Made by a program: the position numbers and the translations under genes. A DNA stretch of 63,928 nt from Oscillospiraceae bacterium (GTDB lineage Bacteria; Bacillota; Clostridia; Oscillospirales; CAG-382): the NCBI GenBank assembly GCA_015064625.1, contig SVRW01000012.1, positions 1 through 63,928 on the forward strand. Reading direction: 5' to 3'. Within the stretch, counting starts at the first letter, position 1. Each line of letters opens with the position of its first letter. A model generated the notes under the pieces. The model did no database searches. It was not told the DNA's origin and was given only the letters and a program-made list of their open reading frames with translations. Positions 51,356-59,446 of the stretch are shown in pieces.

Positions 51356-52063
51356 ATGAATACAAACGATATTTTAAGAGGAACGCCCATTCTTCTACCG
51401 ACGAGAGCGGCATCATCGGGCTTAGCTGTAAACAAAACCGAATACGTCGTTGTAGATGGCATGACCTCATACGTCTACATATTCTCCTTTGACGGAATTT
51501 TCAAAGGAGCAGTTCCAACACTCAGACCGTACAGAAAGCTGACATACAGCATTGATACGGATTCATATTACGCATTGGGCTGTGATTGCGGCAACGAAAT
51601 ATATACCCTTAACTGCCGTTTCGAAGAAACAGACAGAGCCTTTGCGGAAAACGTTTCTCATCTTACAGACATTTCCCTTTATCCAGAATCTGAATGTGGT
51701 GAAAAGCTATTGCTTTCATCTCCTCATGAGGTAAACGTATTTTCCAAAAGCGGAATCCAAATTACAGAGATAAGAAAAAAGGGCAGAGATATTTTCTATA
51801 ATTCTTTTGTAAAAACAGAATGTGCCACCGCTGAGGGAATAACCAAAAACTGTGAAGAATACGTAAGGCTCTCCGTTAACTGCGAAGAAACCATTTTAGC
51901 ACTTCCCTTCTGTGTTACGCTGAAAAATCTTTTCGTAACGGATGGAGGCGGAATTTACGGCTTTTTCAGCAAGAATTACGTCAACAACTACGTCGTTCCA
52001 ATCTATGAAAATGATACTGTAAACAGCCGTTTTTTCTCTGCTTTACTTAAAAACAGTTTTTAA
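51356..52063 (+). CDS. Unknown protein, beta-rich
   Basis: The 235-residue protein follows GAGAGGAATAACTT, so it is a convincing gene. There is no signal peptide or membrane helix. Repeated strand-like stretches (NKTEYVVVDGMTSYVYIFSFDG, split by KLTYSIDTDSYYALGCDCG, and KLLLSSPHEVNVFSKSG) hint at a small beta-propeller of the kind that reads out or senses ligands. It has several cysteines (CDCGNEIYTLNC). No family was recognised. It diverges from the acyl-CoA synthetase gene. Confidence 0.7.
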   Translation: MNTNDILRGTPILLPTRAASSGLAVNKTEYVVVDGMTSYVYIFSFDGIFKGAVPTLRPYRKLTYSIDTDSYYALGCDCGNEIYTLNCRFEETDRAFAENVSHLTDISLYPESECGEKLLLSSPHEVNVFSKSGIQITEIRKKGRDIFYNSFVKTECATAEGITKNCEEYVRLSVNCEETILALPFCVTLKNLFVTDGGGIYGFFSKNYVNNYVVPIYENDTVNSRFFSALLKNSF

Positions 52064-52219
52064 AATCAATAGTGAAAATCACAATTTATAAGCAAAAAAT
52101 TCAATAAAAAGATATCAAAAAACAAAAGCTTCTACACCGTTTGTTCACGAGAGAGTCAACATTATTTGATATGATATTTCAAAGAAATTAACCGCTACAA
52201 GGCAGAGGATTCAATATCA

Positions 52220-53203
52220 ATGGAAAAGAATATCAACTTTTTATCAGACTACGTATTAACCTTCGGAAGAACGTTTCTCAAGGAAAGCTCATTGCTTTTA
52301 GGATGGCCTGGAAGCGGTTTCTGCTTCACCTTTGAAGGAACGGAAGCGAGAATAATTTTTGGTAAATTCAAGTCAGAACGCCATTTTTATTTCAACGTTT
52401 CCGTAGATAAGCAAAAGCAGACACATTGCGTATGTACTGACGATCAGATAGTAATAATCAGAGGCTTATCACAAGGTGTACATCAAATCAGAGTTACAAA
52501 AGTAACGGAATGTATGGACCGAGCAGAAATATCAGGGATAACCATAAGCGGTAACGTTGCAGAATTTATCACACCCGATCCGTTACCTTCCCTCAAATTT
52601 GAATTTATCGGTGATTCTCTCACAGCGGGCTTCGGTAATATGTCAGAGCCCGACGCAGGAATATACAGAGCCTCGGAACAGGACATCACATTCGGATATT
52701 CATATCTTACAGCGTCGTTTTACAATGCGGATGCAAGATATATCTGTTGTTCAGGAAAGGGTATATTCAACAATTGGGACGGTTCTAAGGAAAACCGTAT
52801 TCCGGATTTTTACGACAAGGAATATATCGGCTCAAGCATAGCACACGATTTTTCTTCCTGGCAACCTGATTACATTTTTATCAATGCAGGATCAAACGAT
52901 ATAACCGCAAAGACTGACCCTGAAGATTTCAGAAAAGCCTTTATAGATTTCGTAAAAAAGGTTCACGCTCTCAATCCGCTTGCCTTTATAATTTGCATTC
53001 ACGGTACGACAAAGGATACGTTCTCAGACGTCTTTTCAACCATTCAGGACGAGCTGAAGAAAGAAAAGCTGAAAATCGAATTTATAAAATTCAAAACTAT
53101 ATCCCCAACACAATACGGGGCTTTAGGTCACCCTAACAGCAATGCACACGCTCACCTTGCAAGATCACTTATCAAATCATTGAAGAAAATAATACACAGA
53201 TAA
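52220..53203 (+). CDS. SGNH/GDSL hydrolase, carbohydrate-esterase (CE2-like) type
   Basis: The 327-residue protein has an N-terminal beta-sandwich (about 1-120) and a C-terminal SGNH domain: block I FIGDSLTAGFG (Ser), block III FINAGSNDI (Asn), and block V GHPNSNAHAHLA (His). This two-domain layout matches family CE2 acetyl esterases, which remove acetyl groups from xylan or other glycans. Unlike typical CE2 enzymes there is no signal peptide, so it should act inside the cell on imported acetylated oligosaccharides. This fits the nearby sugar importer. Ribosome binding site AGAGGA lies about 10 bases upstream of the ATG. Confidence 0.85.
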   Translation: MEKNINFLSDYVLTFGRTFLKESSLLLGWPGSGFCFTFEGTEARIIFGKFKSERHFYFNVSVDKQKQTHCVCTDDQIVIIRGLSQGVHQIRVTKVTECMDRAEISGITISGNVAEFITPDPLPSLKFEFIGDSLTAGFGNMSEPDAGIYRASEQDITFGYSYLTASFYNADARYICCSGKGIFNNWDGSKENRIPDFYDKEYIGSSIAHDFSSWQPDYIFINAGSNDITAKTDPEDFRKAFIDFVKKVHALNPLAFIICIHGTTKDTFSDVFSTIQDELKKEKLKIEFIKFKTISPTQYGALGHPNSNAHAHLARSLIKSLKKIIHR

Positions 53204-53249
53204 AGCTTCGGGATGTAAAAACTATGTTTTTGCATCCCTTTTTTATCAG

Positions 53250-54275
53250 CTATTGTTGAGGGAGATATGATGCAAATATTGTCAATCCGATCAATGCAGC
53301 GAAAACAATAAACGATGCATTAGAAAATGCAGAGTATGCTGGAGATTTTAATAAAGCATATTCGCTTTTTTCAACGTACACCTTTTTGCAAGCAAGAAAT
53401 ACAATCAAAATGACCAAGCCTGCGATTATCAGCATCCATTCAAAAAAATACATACTGTAAGATAAAACTTCCAAAGCTCCGCTCAACGTTCCGTCGTTCG
53501 AATAAATGAGCTGTGAGAAATAAGGGAAAACGATTCCGAAAAGAGCATTTGCAACAGCGTGAAGAAATACACAGCAAAAATAACTTCCTGTTCTAACGTA
53601 AACGTAAGCAAGAAGAAGTCCTGCTCCAAAAGCATAGAAAAGCTGCATAGTGTTTCCATGGAACAACGCAAAAGTCAAAGCGGAATATAAAATAGCCGCT
53701 CCCTCACCATAACGTGCAGTTCTGTCAAGAAAAAGCTTTCTGAAAATAAGCTCCTCTCCCAAGGGAGCAATAATAACAAGAAAAATCACCTGAACGGGCA
53801 AGGACATTGCTGAAGTCGTTTCCGTAAGAGCATCGTTAATCTCTACGCCCATTATCTGTTGCATTATGCTATGGACAACGCTTCCAACTATAGAGCCTGC
53901 AAACATAATAAACGCCATAATCGGTATAGCAGAAATAAAAGAACCAAATCCGAATTTCTTTCTTTTAGGTTTTTTTGCCTCCAGCTTACTTGTAAAGAAC
54001 AAAAGAGCCCATATGGAAACACCATACAAGGGTACGTCCGTAAGGAACAGAATAAACCATCCTTGCGACGTCATATCACCGCCCACAAAGGTTGAAATAA
54101 GCAGGATAAAAACCTGAGAAACGCTCAAAATCGCATAAAGAGTACAAAGCCCCCAGCCGAGATTAGAATAAATCCTTGAAAGACTTTTACTATTACTTTC
54201 CCGCAAAGCATTTTCGGGAGAATAGAAATTATATCCATTATAAAATGGATTATACGAGGTATTATAATTGTTCAT
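53250..54275 (-). CDS. CPBP-family intramembrane metalloprotease
   Basis: The 341-residue protein has about eight membrane helices and the family's three motifs: EELIFRKLFLDR (catalytic EExxxR), FALFHGNTMQ (FxxxH) and FLHAVANALFG (HxxxN/B). Related proteins (Rce1/CAAX-type, Abi) process prenylated proteins or bacteriocin-type peptides or confer self-immunity. The substrate is unknown here. Start after AAAGGAAAATGGT with promoter 54312-54340. It diverges from the lipid cluster, across a region with a duplicated inverted repeat. Confidence 0.92.
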   Translation of the reverse strand: MNNYNTSYNPFYNGYNFYSPENALRESNSKSLSRIYSNLGWGLCTLYAILSVSQVFILLISTFVGGDMTSQGWFILFLTDVPLYGVSIWALLFFTSKLEAKKPKRKKFGFGSFISAIPIMAFIMFAGSIVGSVVHSIMQQIMGVEINDALTETTSAMSLPVQVIFLVIIAPLGEELIFRKLFLDRTARYGEGAAILYSALTFALFHGNTMQLFYAFGAGLLLAYVYVRTGSYFCCVFLHAVANALFGIVFPYFSQLIYSNDGTLSGALEVLSYSMYFFEWMLIIAGLVILIVFLACKKVYVEKSEYALLKSPAYSAFSNASFIVFAALIGLTIFASYLPQQ

Positions 54276-54311
54276 ACCATTTTCCTTTCTGAAAAAATCC
54301 TATACAAGTAT

Positions 54312-54340
54312 AGTATACTTCATTTTCCAGAAAATTTCAA
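54312..54340 (-). promoter_or_regulatory. Promoter of the CPBP protease gene
   Basis: On the minus strand TTGAAA (54340-54335), a 17-base spacer and TATACT (54317-54312) lie 37 bases before the start codon. Confidence 0.65.
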
Positions 54341-54376
54341 TAGTTTTCAGTCCATACGAAAAAATTTTTTGCTCTT

Positions 54377-54391
54377 AGCACACCATGTGCT
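54377..54391. repeat. Inverted repeat, copy 1 (possible operator)
   Basis: AGCACACCATGTGCT has perfect 6-base arms and a 3-base centre. It is identical to the copy at 54474-54488; centres are 97 bases apart. Confidence 0.85.
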
Positions 54392-54473
54392 ACGCATATT
54401 ATACCCTATTTTTTAAATAATTTCAATAGTTTTTATCTTCAAGGTTTGAAAACTTTTTTATGATATATTGTTT

Positions 54474-54488
54474 AGCACACCATGTGCT
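54474..54488. repeat. Inverted repeat, copy 2 (possible operator)
   Basis: AGCACACCATGTGCT again, 43 bases upstream of the -35 box of the lipid-cluster promoter. A transcription factor binding both copies could control the divergent genes. Confidence 0.85.
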
Positions 54489-54531
54489 GTTCATATTTTT
54501 TTCTTTTTTTCCATTTTTGTTCTATTTTCAC

Positions 54532-54560
54532 TTGACATTGAAAGCCAAAAGATTTATAAT
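54532..54560 (+). promoter_or_regulatory. Sigma-A promoter of the lipid cluster
   Basis: TTGACA (54532-54537), a 17-base spacer and TATAAT (54555-54560) form a perfect consensus promoter about 95 bases upstream of the first gene. Confidence 0.9.
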
Positions 54561-54656
54561 GTGAGTTGATGCTTTAGCAATTATTTTATTTATTTTCAAT
54601 TTATTTAAACCGGTTACAATAAGACCGTATCAACTGATTGGCGGTTATTTATTCCT

Positions 54657-55115
54657 ATGAAAATAATTTACTGTGCCGTTTATCTGGCATTTATAGGTAT
54701 TTTATCCAATTTTATTGGCGATACTTTAGGCAGAGATAACTTACCCTTTGACCGTCCGCCTTTTTCCCCTTTTTCGTTTGAAAAAAACGGTGCTTTTTAT
54801 GAAAAGCTGAAAATACGGTTCTGGAAAGACCGTGTACCCGATATGAGCAAAATAAGACGGTCTATGGTTAAGAAAAAAGTATTTCATTACCGCAGTGTAC
54901 CCGAGTTGACATTACTTGCCAAGGAAACTTGCGTTGCGGAAATCATACATTCTGCCCTTATTATTTTTGCTATCCCCTGCTTTTTTCTCGGCGGAGCTTT
55001 ATGGGGGTCTGTTTGCTTTACTGTCTGGACATTGGGTAACATTCCTTTTATAATGATACAGCGTTATAACAGAGCAAGAATAATTTCTCTGATTGCAAGG
55101 CTTGATAAACTTTAA
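54657..55115 (+). CDS. CrtO-like acyltransferase family membrane protein
   Basis: The 152-residue protein has an N-terminal helix, a polar middle (RFWKDRVPDMSKIRRSMVKKK) and two C-terminal helices. The string FWKDRVPDMS and the final NIPFIMIQRYNRARI are typical of proteins annotated as glycosyl-4,4'-diaponeurosporenoate acyltransferase (CrtO of the staphyloxanthin pathway). No carotenoid genes are nearby. In this context, just before an MGDG-synthase-like gene, it may act on glycolipids instead. The ribosome binding site (GGCGG) is poor. Confidence 0.75.
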   Translation: MKIIYCAVYLAFIGILSNFIGDTLGRDNLPFDRPPFSPFSFEKNGAFYEKLKIRFWKDRVPDMSKIRRSMVKKKVFHYRSVPELTLLAKETCVAEIIHSALIIFAIPCFFLGGALWGSVCFTVWTLGNIPFIMIQRYNRARIISLIARLDKL

Positions 55116-55156
55116 TGAAGGATTGAGTACGCTTTACGGCGGACGTTTTAGGATAA

Positions 55157-56278
55157 ATGAAGGTACTGATTTTGACCTGCAACACAGGCGAAGGACATAA
55201 TCAAACGTCAAAAGCCATAATTGATGAATTTACATCGTTGGGTTGTGTTTGCGTTGCGGTGGATTCTTTGAAATTTCTGTCACAAAAAAAATCTGAATTT
55301 CTTTGTAACTGGCATCAAAGACTTTACAGACATCTTCCAAGAACGGCTTCCATTGGATATTCCATTATCGACAGAAATCCAAAGCCTTTGGAACAATCAG
55401 GAAGATGGCTTTACAAATTTTTTGCCAGAGGTGCTGACAAGCTTTATCAGCTTATATCTGAGGAAAAATACGATACGGTTATTTCCGTTCATCCATTTTC
55501 AGCCGTTATTATTGCAGGATTTCAGCAAAAATATAAGGACGTTAAAGTAAGAACTGCCTTTGTTGCAACCGACTACACTTGCAGTCCCGGAGCGGCTTCG
55601 GGAAATATTGACACGTATTTTATTCCCCATCCTGACCTTGCGGATGCTTTTGTAAAAAGAGGAGTTCCAAGAGAAAAAATTGTTTCTCTTTATGGAATCC
55701 CCGTTAAAAAAGAGTTTTTTAACGCTCCTACGAAAAAAGAAGCAAAAGAAGCGCTGGGACTTTCAGCTGATACAAAATCCGTGCTTCTAACCTGTGGAAG
55801 CATGGGGTGCGGTCCTATATTGAAGCTCTCAAAAAAGCTTTCAAAGGCTCTCCCCTCCTCTGTAAATTTGTTCGTAATATGCGGAAAAAACAAATCACTT
55901 TATAAAAAGCTCATAAACAAAAAGTTTCCCGAGAACATTTCTATAATAGGATATACAGATAAAATGTCTTATTATACCGCTTCCTCGGATTTGTACATAA
56001 CAAAGCCTGGAGGAATAAGCTCAACAGAGATTGCCGTTATTGGCGTTCCTGCTTTATTCATAAACGCTGTTGGTGGTTGTGAAACTTATAATTGCAATTT
56101 TTTCGTAAATAAAGGCTCAGCCAAAACTGCAAAAAAGACAGACGACTTTATAAAGCTGACATTGTCTGCTCTTGAAGGAGATTCTGAATTTGAAAAAGCA
56201 TCAGAAAAAATAAAGGCTGAATTTTCACAAAACTCTGCCGAGAAAATTGCCTCTTTTTATCTGAAATCATCGAATTAA
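55157..56278 (+). CDS. Glycolipid glycosyltransferase, MGDG synthase/UgtP-like
   Basis: The 373-residue GT28-type protein has the N-terminal loop LTCNTGEGHNQTSKAI, the MGDG-synthase block YDTVISVHPFSAVII, a PHPDLADAFVKRGVP region, LLTCGSMGCGP and the donor-binding ITKPGGISSTEIAVIG near the C-terminus. Relatives transfer glucose or galactose to diacylglycerol to make glycolipids and lipoteichoic-acid anchors at the cytoplasmic face of the membrane. Start after TTTAGGATAA. The following phosphatidyltransferase gene supports a lipid role. The sugar and the acceptor cannot be deduced. Confidence 0.9.
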   Translation: MKVLILTCNTGEGHNQTSKAIIDEFTSLGCVCVAVDSLKFLSQKKSEFLCNWHQRLYRHLPRTASIGYSIIDRNPKPLEQSGRWLYKFFARGADKLYQLISEEKYDTVISVHPFSAVIIAGFQQKYKDVKVRTAFVATDYTCSPGAASGNIDTYFIPHPDLADAFVKRGVPREKIVSLYGIPVKKEFFNAPTKKEAKEALGLSADTKSVLLTCGSMGCGPILKLSKKLSKALPSSVNLFVICGKNKSLYKKLINKKFPENISIIGYTDKMSYYTASSDLYITKPGGISSTEIAVIGVPALFINAVGGCETYNCNFFVNKGSAKTAKKTDDFIKLTLSALEGDSEFEKASEKIKAEFSQNSAEKIASFYLKSSN

Positions 56279-56309
56279 ACTCATTTAAAAATACAGAAAG
56301 CGACAAAAG

Positions 56310-56909
56310 ATGAAAACAACTGACATCAAAAAGGAATTTACATCACGTACTTTTTTTACAATACCTAATATTCTCTCCATAATAAGAATCCTTATGATTC
56401 CTTTCATCGTATGGTTCTATTGTGTGGATAAAAATCTGACTCTTGCGTTTATTCTTTTCACTATATCAGCTTTCACAGACGTGGCGGATGGATTTATCGC
56501 AAGACACTTCAATATGATAACCGATGCTGGAAAAATTATTGACCCCATAGCAGACAAGCTTACCCAAGCGGCTGTTATCTTCTGTCTTTGTCTTACGATA
56601 AACAGCATTGAAATGTGGATTTTGCTTGGAGTTTTGGTTATTAAAGAGATTGCTATGCTTGTAATGGGTCTTATCTCTCTTAAAGCTGTTGACGAAATAA
56701 ACGGTGCGAAATGGTTCGGAAAATTAAGCACGGTAGTTATCTTTTTAGTTGTTGGAATAAATTCTCTTTTTGAGAACCTCAATCCATTGATCCATTCTTT
56801 AAGCATAGCGTTTGCCATAGGATTTATGTCTGTGTCACTCATTAAATACGCTTTGTTTTACAGAAAGCTTATCCTTGAATACAGAAAGGCAAAAGCAAAC
56901 AACCAATAA
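56310..56909 (+). CDS. CDP-alcohol phosphatidyltransferase, PgsA-like
   Basis: The 199-residue protein has about five or six membrane helices and the complete family motif D(x)2DG(x)2AR(x)8G(x)3D(x)3D, seen as DVADGFIARHFNMITDAGK followed by IIDPIADK. Length fits phosphatidylglycerophosphate synthase; cardiolipin synthase of the eukaryotic type or another CDP-alcohol enzyme are alternatives. It lies 31 bases after the glycosyltransferase gene. It probably makes phosphatidylglycerol phosphate or an analogous anionic lipid from CDP-diacylglycerol. Confidence 0.9.
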   Translation: MKTTDIKKEFTSRTFFTIPNILSIIRILMIPFIVWFYCVDKNLTLAFILFTISAFTDVADGFIARHFNMITDAGKIIDPIADKLTQAAVIFCLCLTINSIEMWILLGVLVIKEIAMLVMGLISLKAVDEINGAKWFGKLSTVVIFLVVGINSLFENLNPLIHSLSIAFAIGFMSVSLIKYALFYRKLILEYRKAKANNQ

Positions 56910-56932
56910 AATTATTCACGGAGAATCTCGAA

Positions 56933-57613
56933 TTGAACATAAAATATTACAAAGACTTACGTTTCAATAATATAAATTCAAACAAATATAAGCATCTGCT
57001 TCTGATTATATACTGGCCCATATTCGGTATCGTTTTCAGACTTTTGGAAATGTGGGAAAACAGAAATTTCACCCCTATAGAATGGCCTGCCGTTGACGGT
57101 GCAATACCTTTTTGCGAGTTATTTCTGATTCCCTATATGTTCTGGTTTGTGTATCTTGTGGGAATACATATTTACACTCTTTTCACGGATATTGAAGGCT
57201 TCAAAAAAGTTATGTGGTTTATAATTCTCACCTATAGCTTTTGTGCATTTATTTATCTGGTATTTCCCAACTGTCAGGAGCTTCGCCCTATGGAGTTTGA
57301 AAGGGACAATTTCCTCACTCGATTCATGGCAGACTTCTATGAGTTCGACACAAACACAAACGTTTTCCCTTCTATGCACGTAACGGGGGCTTTGGCAGTT
57401 CATTTCGCGCTTTGGCACGATAAACGATTTGGAAAACCCGCATGGAAGATCATATTTACGATAATTACTGCTTCAATCTGTGCATCTACCGTATTCCTGA
57501 AGCAACATTCCATTTTAGACGTTTTCCCCGCCCTTGCTATAAGCTTTATTTCATATTACCTCATTTATAAGGTTAAATTCTTTGACAGATTTTTAAAGCA
57601 AGAAAATATCTGA
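56933..57613 (+). CDS. PAP2-superfamily membrane phosphatase/phosphotransferase
   Basis: The 226-residue protein begins with TTG (ACGGAG lies 12 bases upstream; the first internal ATG would remove the first helix). It has about five membrane helices. The acid-phosphatase motifs are FPSMHVTGALAVHFALWHDKRFG (PSxH-type) and KQHSILDVFPALAI (HxxxD-type). The first motif (KxxxxxxRP) is weak, as in the bacterial inositol phosphotransferase-like PAP2 group. It may dephosphorylate phosphatidate, phosphatidylglycerol phosphate or undecaprenyl diphosphate. As the last gene of the cluster it could complete phosphatidylglycerol synthesis after the PgsA-like step. Confidence 0.85.
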   Translation: MNIKYYKDLRFNNINSNKYKHLLLIIYWPIFGIVFRLLEMWENRNFTPIEWPAVDGAIPFCELFLIPYMFWFVYLVGIHIYTLFTDIEGFKKVMWFIILTYSFCAFIYLVFPNCQELRPMEFERDNFLTRFMADFYEFDTNTNVFPSMHVTGALAVHFALWHDKRFGKPAWKIIFTIITASICASTVFLKQHSILDVFPALAISFISYYLIYKVKFFDRFLKQENI

Positions 57614-57620
57614 CTTTTTC

Positions 57621-57645
57621 TCCCGAAGCGTAATACGTTTCGGGA
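57621..57645 (+). terminator. Hairpin after the lipid cluster
   Basis: TCCCGAAGCGT (57621-57631) pairs with ACGTTTCGGGA (57635-57645) with one G-T wobble. The following AAATTTAT is a poor T-run, so partial readthrough into the next gene is possible. Confidence 0.45.
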
Positions 57646-57665
57646 AAATTTATAAAGGAGATTTT

Positions 57666-58433
57666 ATGGAATTATTTGATTTTCTGAACAAGATACCAAC
57701 CTTAAACGAAATAACCGGCAGTTTAGGTGAATGGTTGGCTAATATGTACTCTAAAACCTTTCCAGGTGCTCTTGTTTTACACGATGTTTTAATTGACGGT
57801 ACTAACGGATATACCTCACAAATAGATTTGATTTTAGTCGGAAACAAAGGCGTATATGTTGTTGAAGTAAAAACTTTTCCCGAGGCTAAAATTTATGGTG
57901 ACACAAAACATTCAAAGTGGTACTATTATAATCACGGTAAAAAACATGAAATATATAGTCCGTTAAGACAAAATAAAAAACACGTAGAATATCTTAAAAC
58001 GTTCTTAAAGGATTTTGGTGACGTTCCTATATTTTCCATTATCACTATGATTTGCGATGACTTTAAAATAAGTGGTGAGACTGACGGAAGCACCGCGATT
58101 TGCAGTTCATTACCCGCGATGAAAAAAGGCATTTATAAAATCGCAGATAATAAGCCGGATGTTTTCGATGATTCAAGAAAAAAAGAAATATTCGATTACA
58201 TCAAAAACAAGCAATATTCAGACAGAGAAGCGAGAGCGGAGCATAAACAAAATGTTATTGCATATCAAGAAAGCTTAGAAAATATGCAAAAGCAAAATAT
58301 ATGCCCTTATTGTAAATCAGAATTAGTTTTGCGGAATGGTAAAAACGGAAAGTTTTATGGATGCAAAAATTTTCCTAAATGTAGATATACAATGAAATAT
58401 GAGGAGCAACAGAAAGAAACGCTCGTGGAATAA
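57666..58433 (+). CDS. NERD-domain protein with C-terminal topoisomerase-type zinc finger
   Basis: The 255-residue protein follows AAAGGAGATTTT. Residues about 10-125 are a nuclease-related domain: GSLGEWLANMYSKTF, QIDLILVGNKGVYVVEVKTF (the D...E-K active-site-like block) and SPLRQNKKHVEYLKTFL. The last 40 residues are a four-cysteine zinc finger CPYCKSEL...FYGCKNFPKCRY, as in topoisomerase I C-terminal repeats. NERD proteins are thought to bind or cut DNA. The role here is unknown. The zinc finger supports nucleic-acid binding. Confidence 0.9.
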   Translation: MELFDFLNKIPTLNEITGSLGEWLANMYSKTFPGALVLHDVLIDGTNGYTSQIDLILVGNKGVYVVEVKTFPEAKIYGDTKHSKWYYYNHGKKHEIYSPLRQNKKHVEYLKTFLKDFGDVPIFSIITMICDDFKISGETDGSTAICSSLPAMKKGIYKIADNKPDVFDDSRKKEIFDYIKNKQYSDREARAEHKQNVIAYQESLENMQKQNICPYCKSELVLRNGKNGKFYGCKNFPKCRYTMKYEEQQKETLVE

Positions 58434-58541
58434 CAAAGAAACATACGAAACCTTTTAAAAAGTTATAAAGTGTTAGCAAAATTCCAAATTAAAAAGAGCC
58501 TACCTCTTTCGAGATAAGCCCTTATGCATAAGTTTTATTTA

Positions 58542-58826
58542 CTATCCCACCTTTAATCCGTGTTCATAAAGATATTCAGGTGCTATATCAATCTCTCCAT
58601 CTTTCCAAACGGGACAGCCAAAATCAATATAAACATCCTTGAACACAGCCTCATCCTTTAACGGCAAAAACGCAGGAGACGAAAGCAATGGTTTAAAATC
58701 AAACTCTTTAGCCTCACCATTGCTAAACCTTATCCACAACTTATAATCAGAAAGCGCACGAATGCCGCAGACCGTTATAGCGGGTGATTTATCGCCTGCA
58801 TAAGCTATACCATTTTCTATATACAT
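58542..58826 (-). CDS. DUF2442 protein
   Basis: The start at 58826 is chosen because AAAGGAGGGGAATGTT lies just upstream; a longer frame from 58847 overlaps the previous gene. The 94-residue protein has the DUF2442 pattern (SDYKLWIRFSNGEAKEFDF, SPAFLPLKDEAVFKDVYID, GCPVWKDGEIDIAPEYLYE). This family is very often the partner of DUF4160, as here. The pair is regarded as a possible toxin-antitoxin-like module, without proof of activity. A weak hairpin follows the stop codon. Confidence 0.88.
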   Translation of the reverse strand: MYIENGIAYAGDKSPAITVCGIRALSDYKLWIRFSNGEAKEFDFKPLLSSPAFLPLKDEAVFKDVYIDFGCPVWKDGEIDIAPEYLYEHGLKVG

Positions 58827-58843
58827 AACATTCCCCTCCTTTA

Positions 58844-59110
58844 TCATTTGAGCGGTTCTATTTTTGAGAGCGGAATATTTCTCACAGCATCATTCCACGC
58901 TCTGTATAGCTCATCCTCATGTATCGTTATCCATGCTTGAACTAATCTCAGTTGTTTCACAGGAATGCTCCCTGAAAGAAGGTCTCCGTCCAATGCGACC
59001 ACAGCATTATATTCCGCATATTGTACGTGAACGTGCGGTTTGTGATGTTGACCAATATCATTATATTGCATTCTTATAATGATACCAAAAAACGTTGAAA
59101 TCGTTGGCAT
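58844..59110 (-). CDS. DUF4160 protein
   Basis: The 88-residue protein follows AAAGGAGCTGATAATT. The pattern MPTISTFFGIIIRMQYNDIGQHHKPHVHVQY (shown in blocks: PTISTFFGIIIRM, HHKPHVHV) and EDELYRAWNDAV is the DUF4160 signature, including the HxxPHxHV string. It overlaps the extended frame of the DUF2442 gene and is transcribed with it from a promoter at 59136-59164. Confidence 0.88.
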   Translation of the reverse strand: MPTISTFFGIIIRMQYNDIGQHHKPHVHVQYAEYNAVVALDGDLLSGSIPVKQLRLVQAWITIHEDELYRAWNDAVRNIPLSKIEPLK

Positions 59111-59135
59111 AATTATCAGCTCCTTTACTATAAAT

Positions 59136-59164
59136 AGTATACCTTATTATACGTTCAAAGTCAA
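59136..59164 (-). promoter_or_regulatory. Promoter of the DUF4160-DUF2442 pair
   Basis: On the minus strand TTGACT (59164-59159), a 17-base spacer and TATACT (59141-59136) lie 26 bases before the DUF4160 start codon. Confidence 0.75.
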
Positions 59165-59341
59165 CACTTTTTTATATATAATACACGACTATAAAGAAAG
59201 TCCGCACATGGAAATCTAACATGTGATTGTAAATTTCGATGACAGATCCTCAAGGTTATAAAATATTACGTTTTCCCTCGAAGCGCGCTTCGGAGGATTT
59301 TAGGTTCAATGCTTATGTTTCGTTTTTTTACCTTTAATATA

Positions 59342-59370
59342 TTGACAAAAGTGGGCTTGTATGTTATACT
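59342..59370 (+). promoter_or_regulatory. Sigma-A promoter of the acyl-CoA synthetase/transporter operon
   Basis: TTGACA (59342-59347), a 17-base spacer and TATACT (59365-59370). Transcription should start near 59377, about 115 bases before the first gene. Confidence 0.85.
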
Positions 59371-59407
59371 CTTTTTGTCGGATTGTATATTGCTTTAGAG
59401 TTTTTTT

Positions 59408-59446
59408 AACACAACCGCGCCAATGCCGCAGGTTGTGTTTTTTTGT
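59408..59446 (+). terminator. Intrinsic terminator in the leader of the operon (attenuator candidate)
   Basis: AACACAACC (59408-59416) pairs with GGTTGTGTT (59431-59439) and is followed by a run of T (TTTTTTTG). It lies between the promoter and the first gene, so most transcripts could stop here unless antitermination occurs. Confidence 0.8.

Larger units (their letters stand above)
54276..54656. other. Divergent regulatory region with duplicated inverted repeats
   Basis: The stretch carries a promoter for each flanking gene, two copies of a 15-bp inverted repeat, and two copies of AATTTCAATAGTTTT (54333-54347 and 54419-54433) in the same order. This suggests an old duplication of about 90 bases. 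No gene was seen. Confidence 0.7.
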
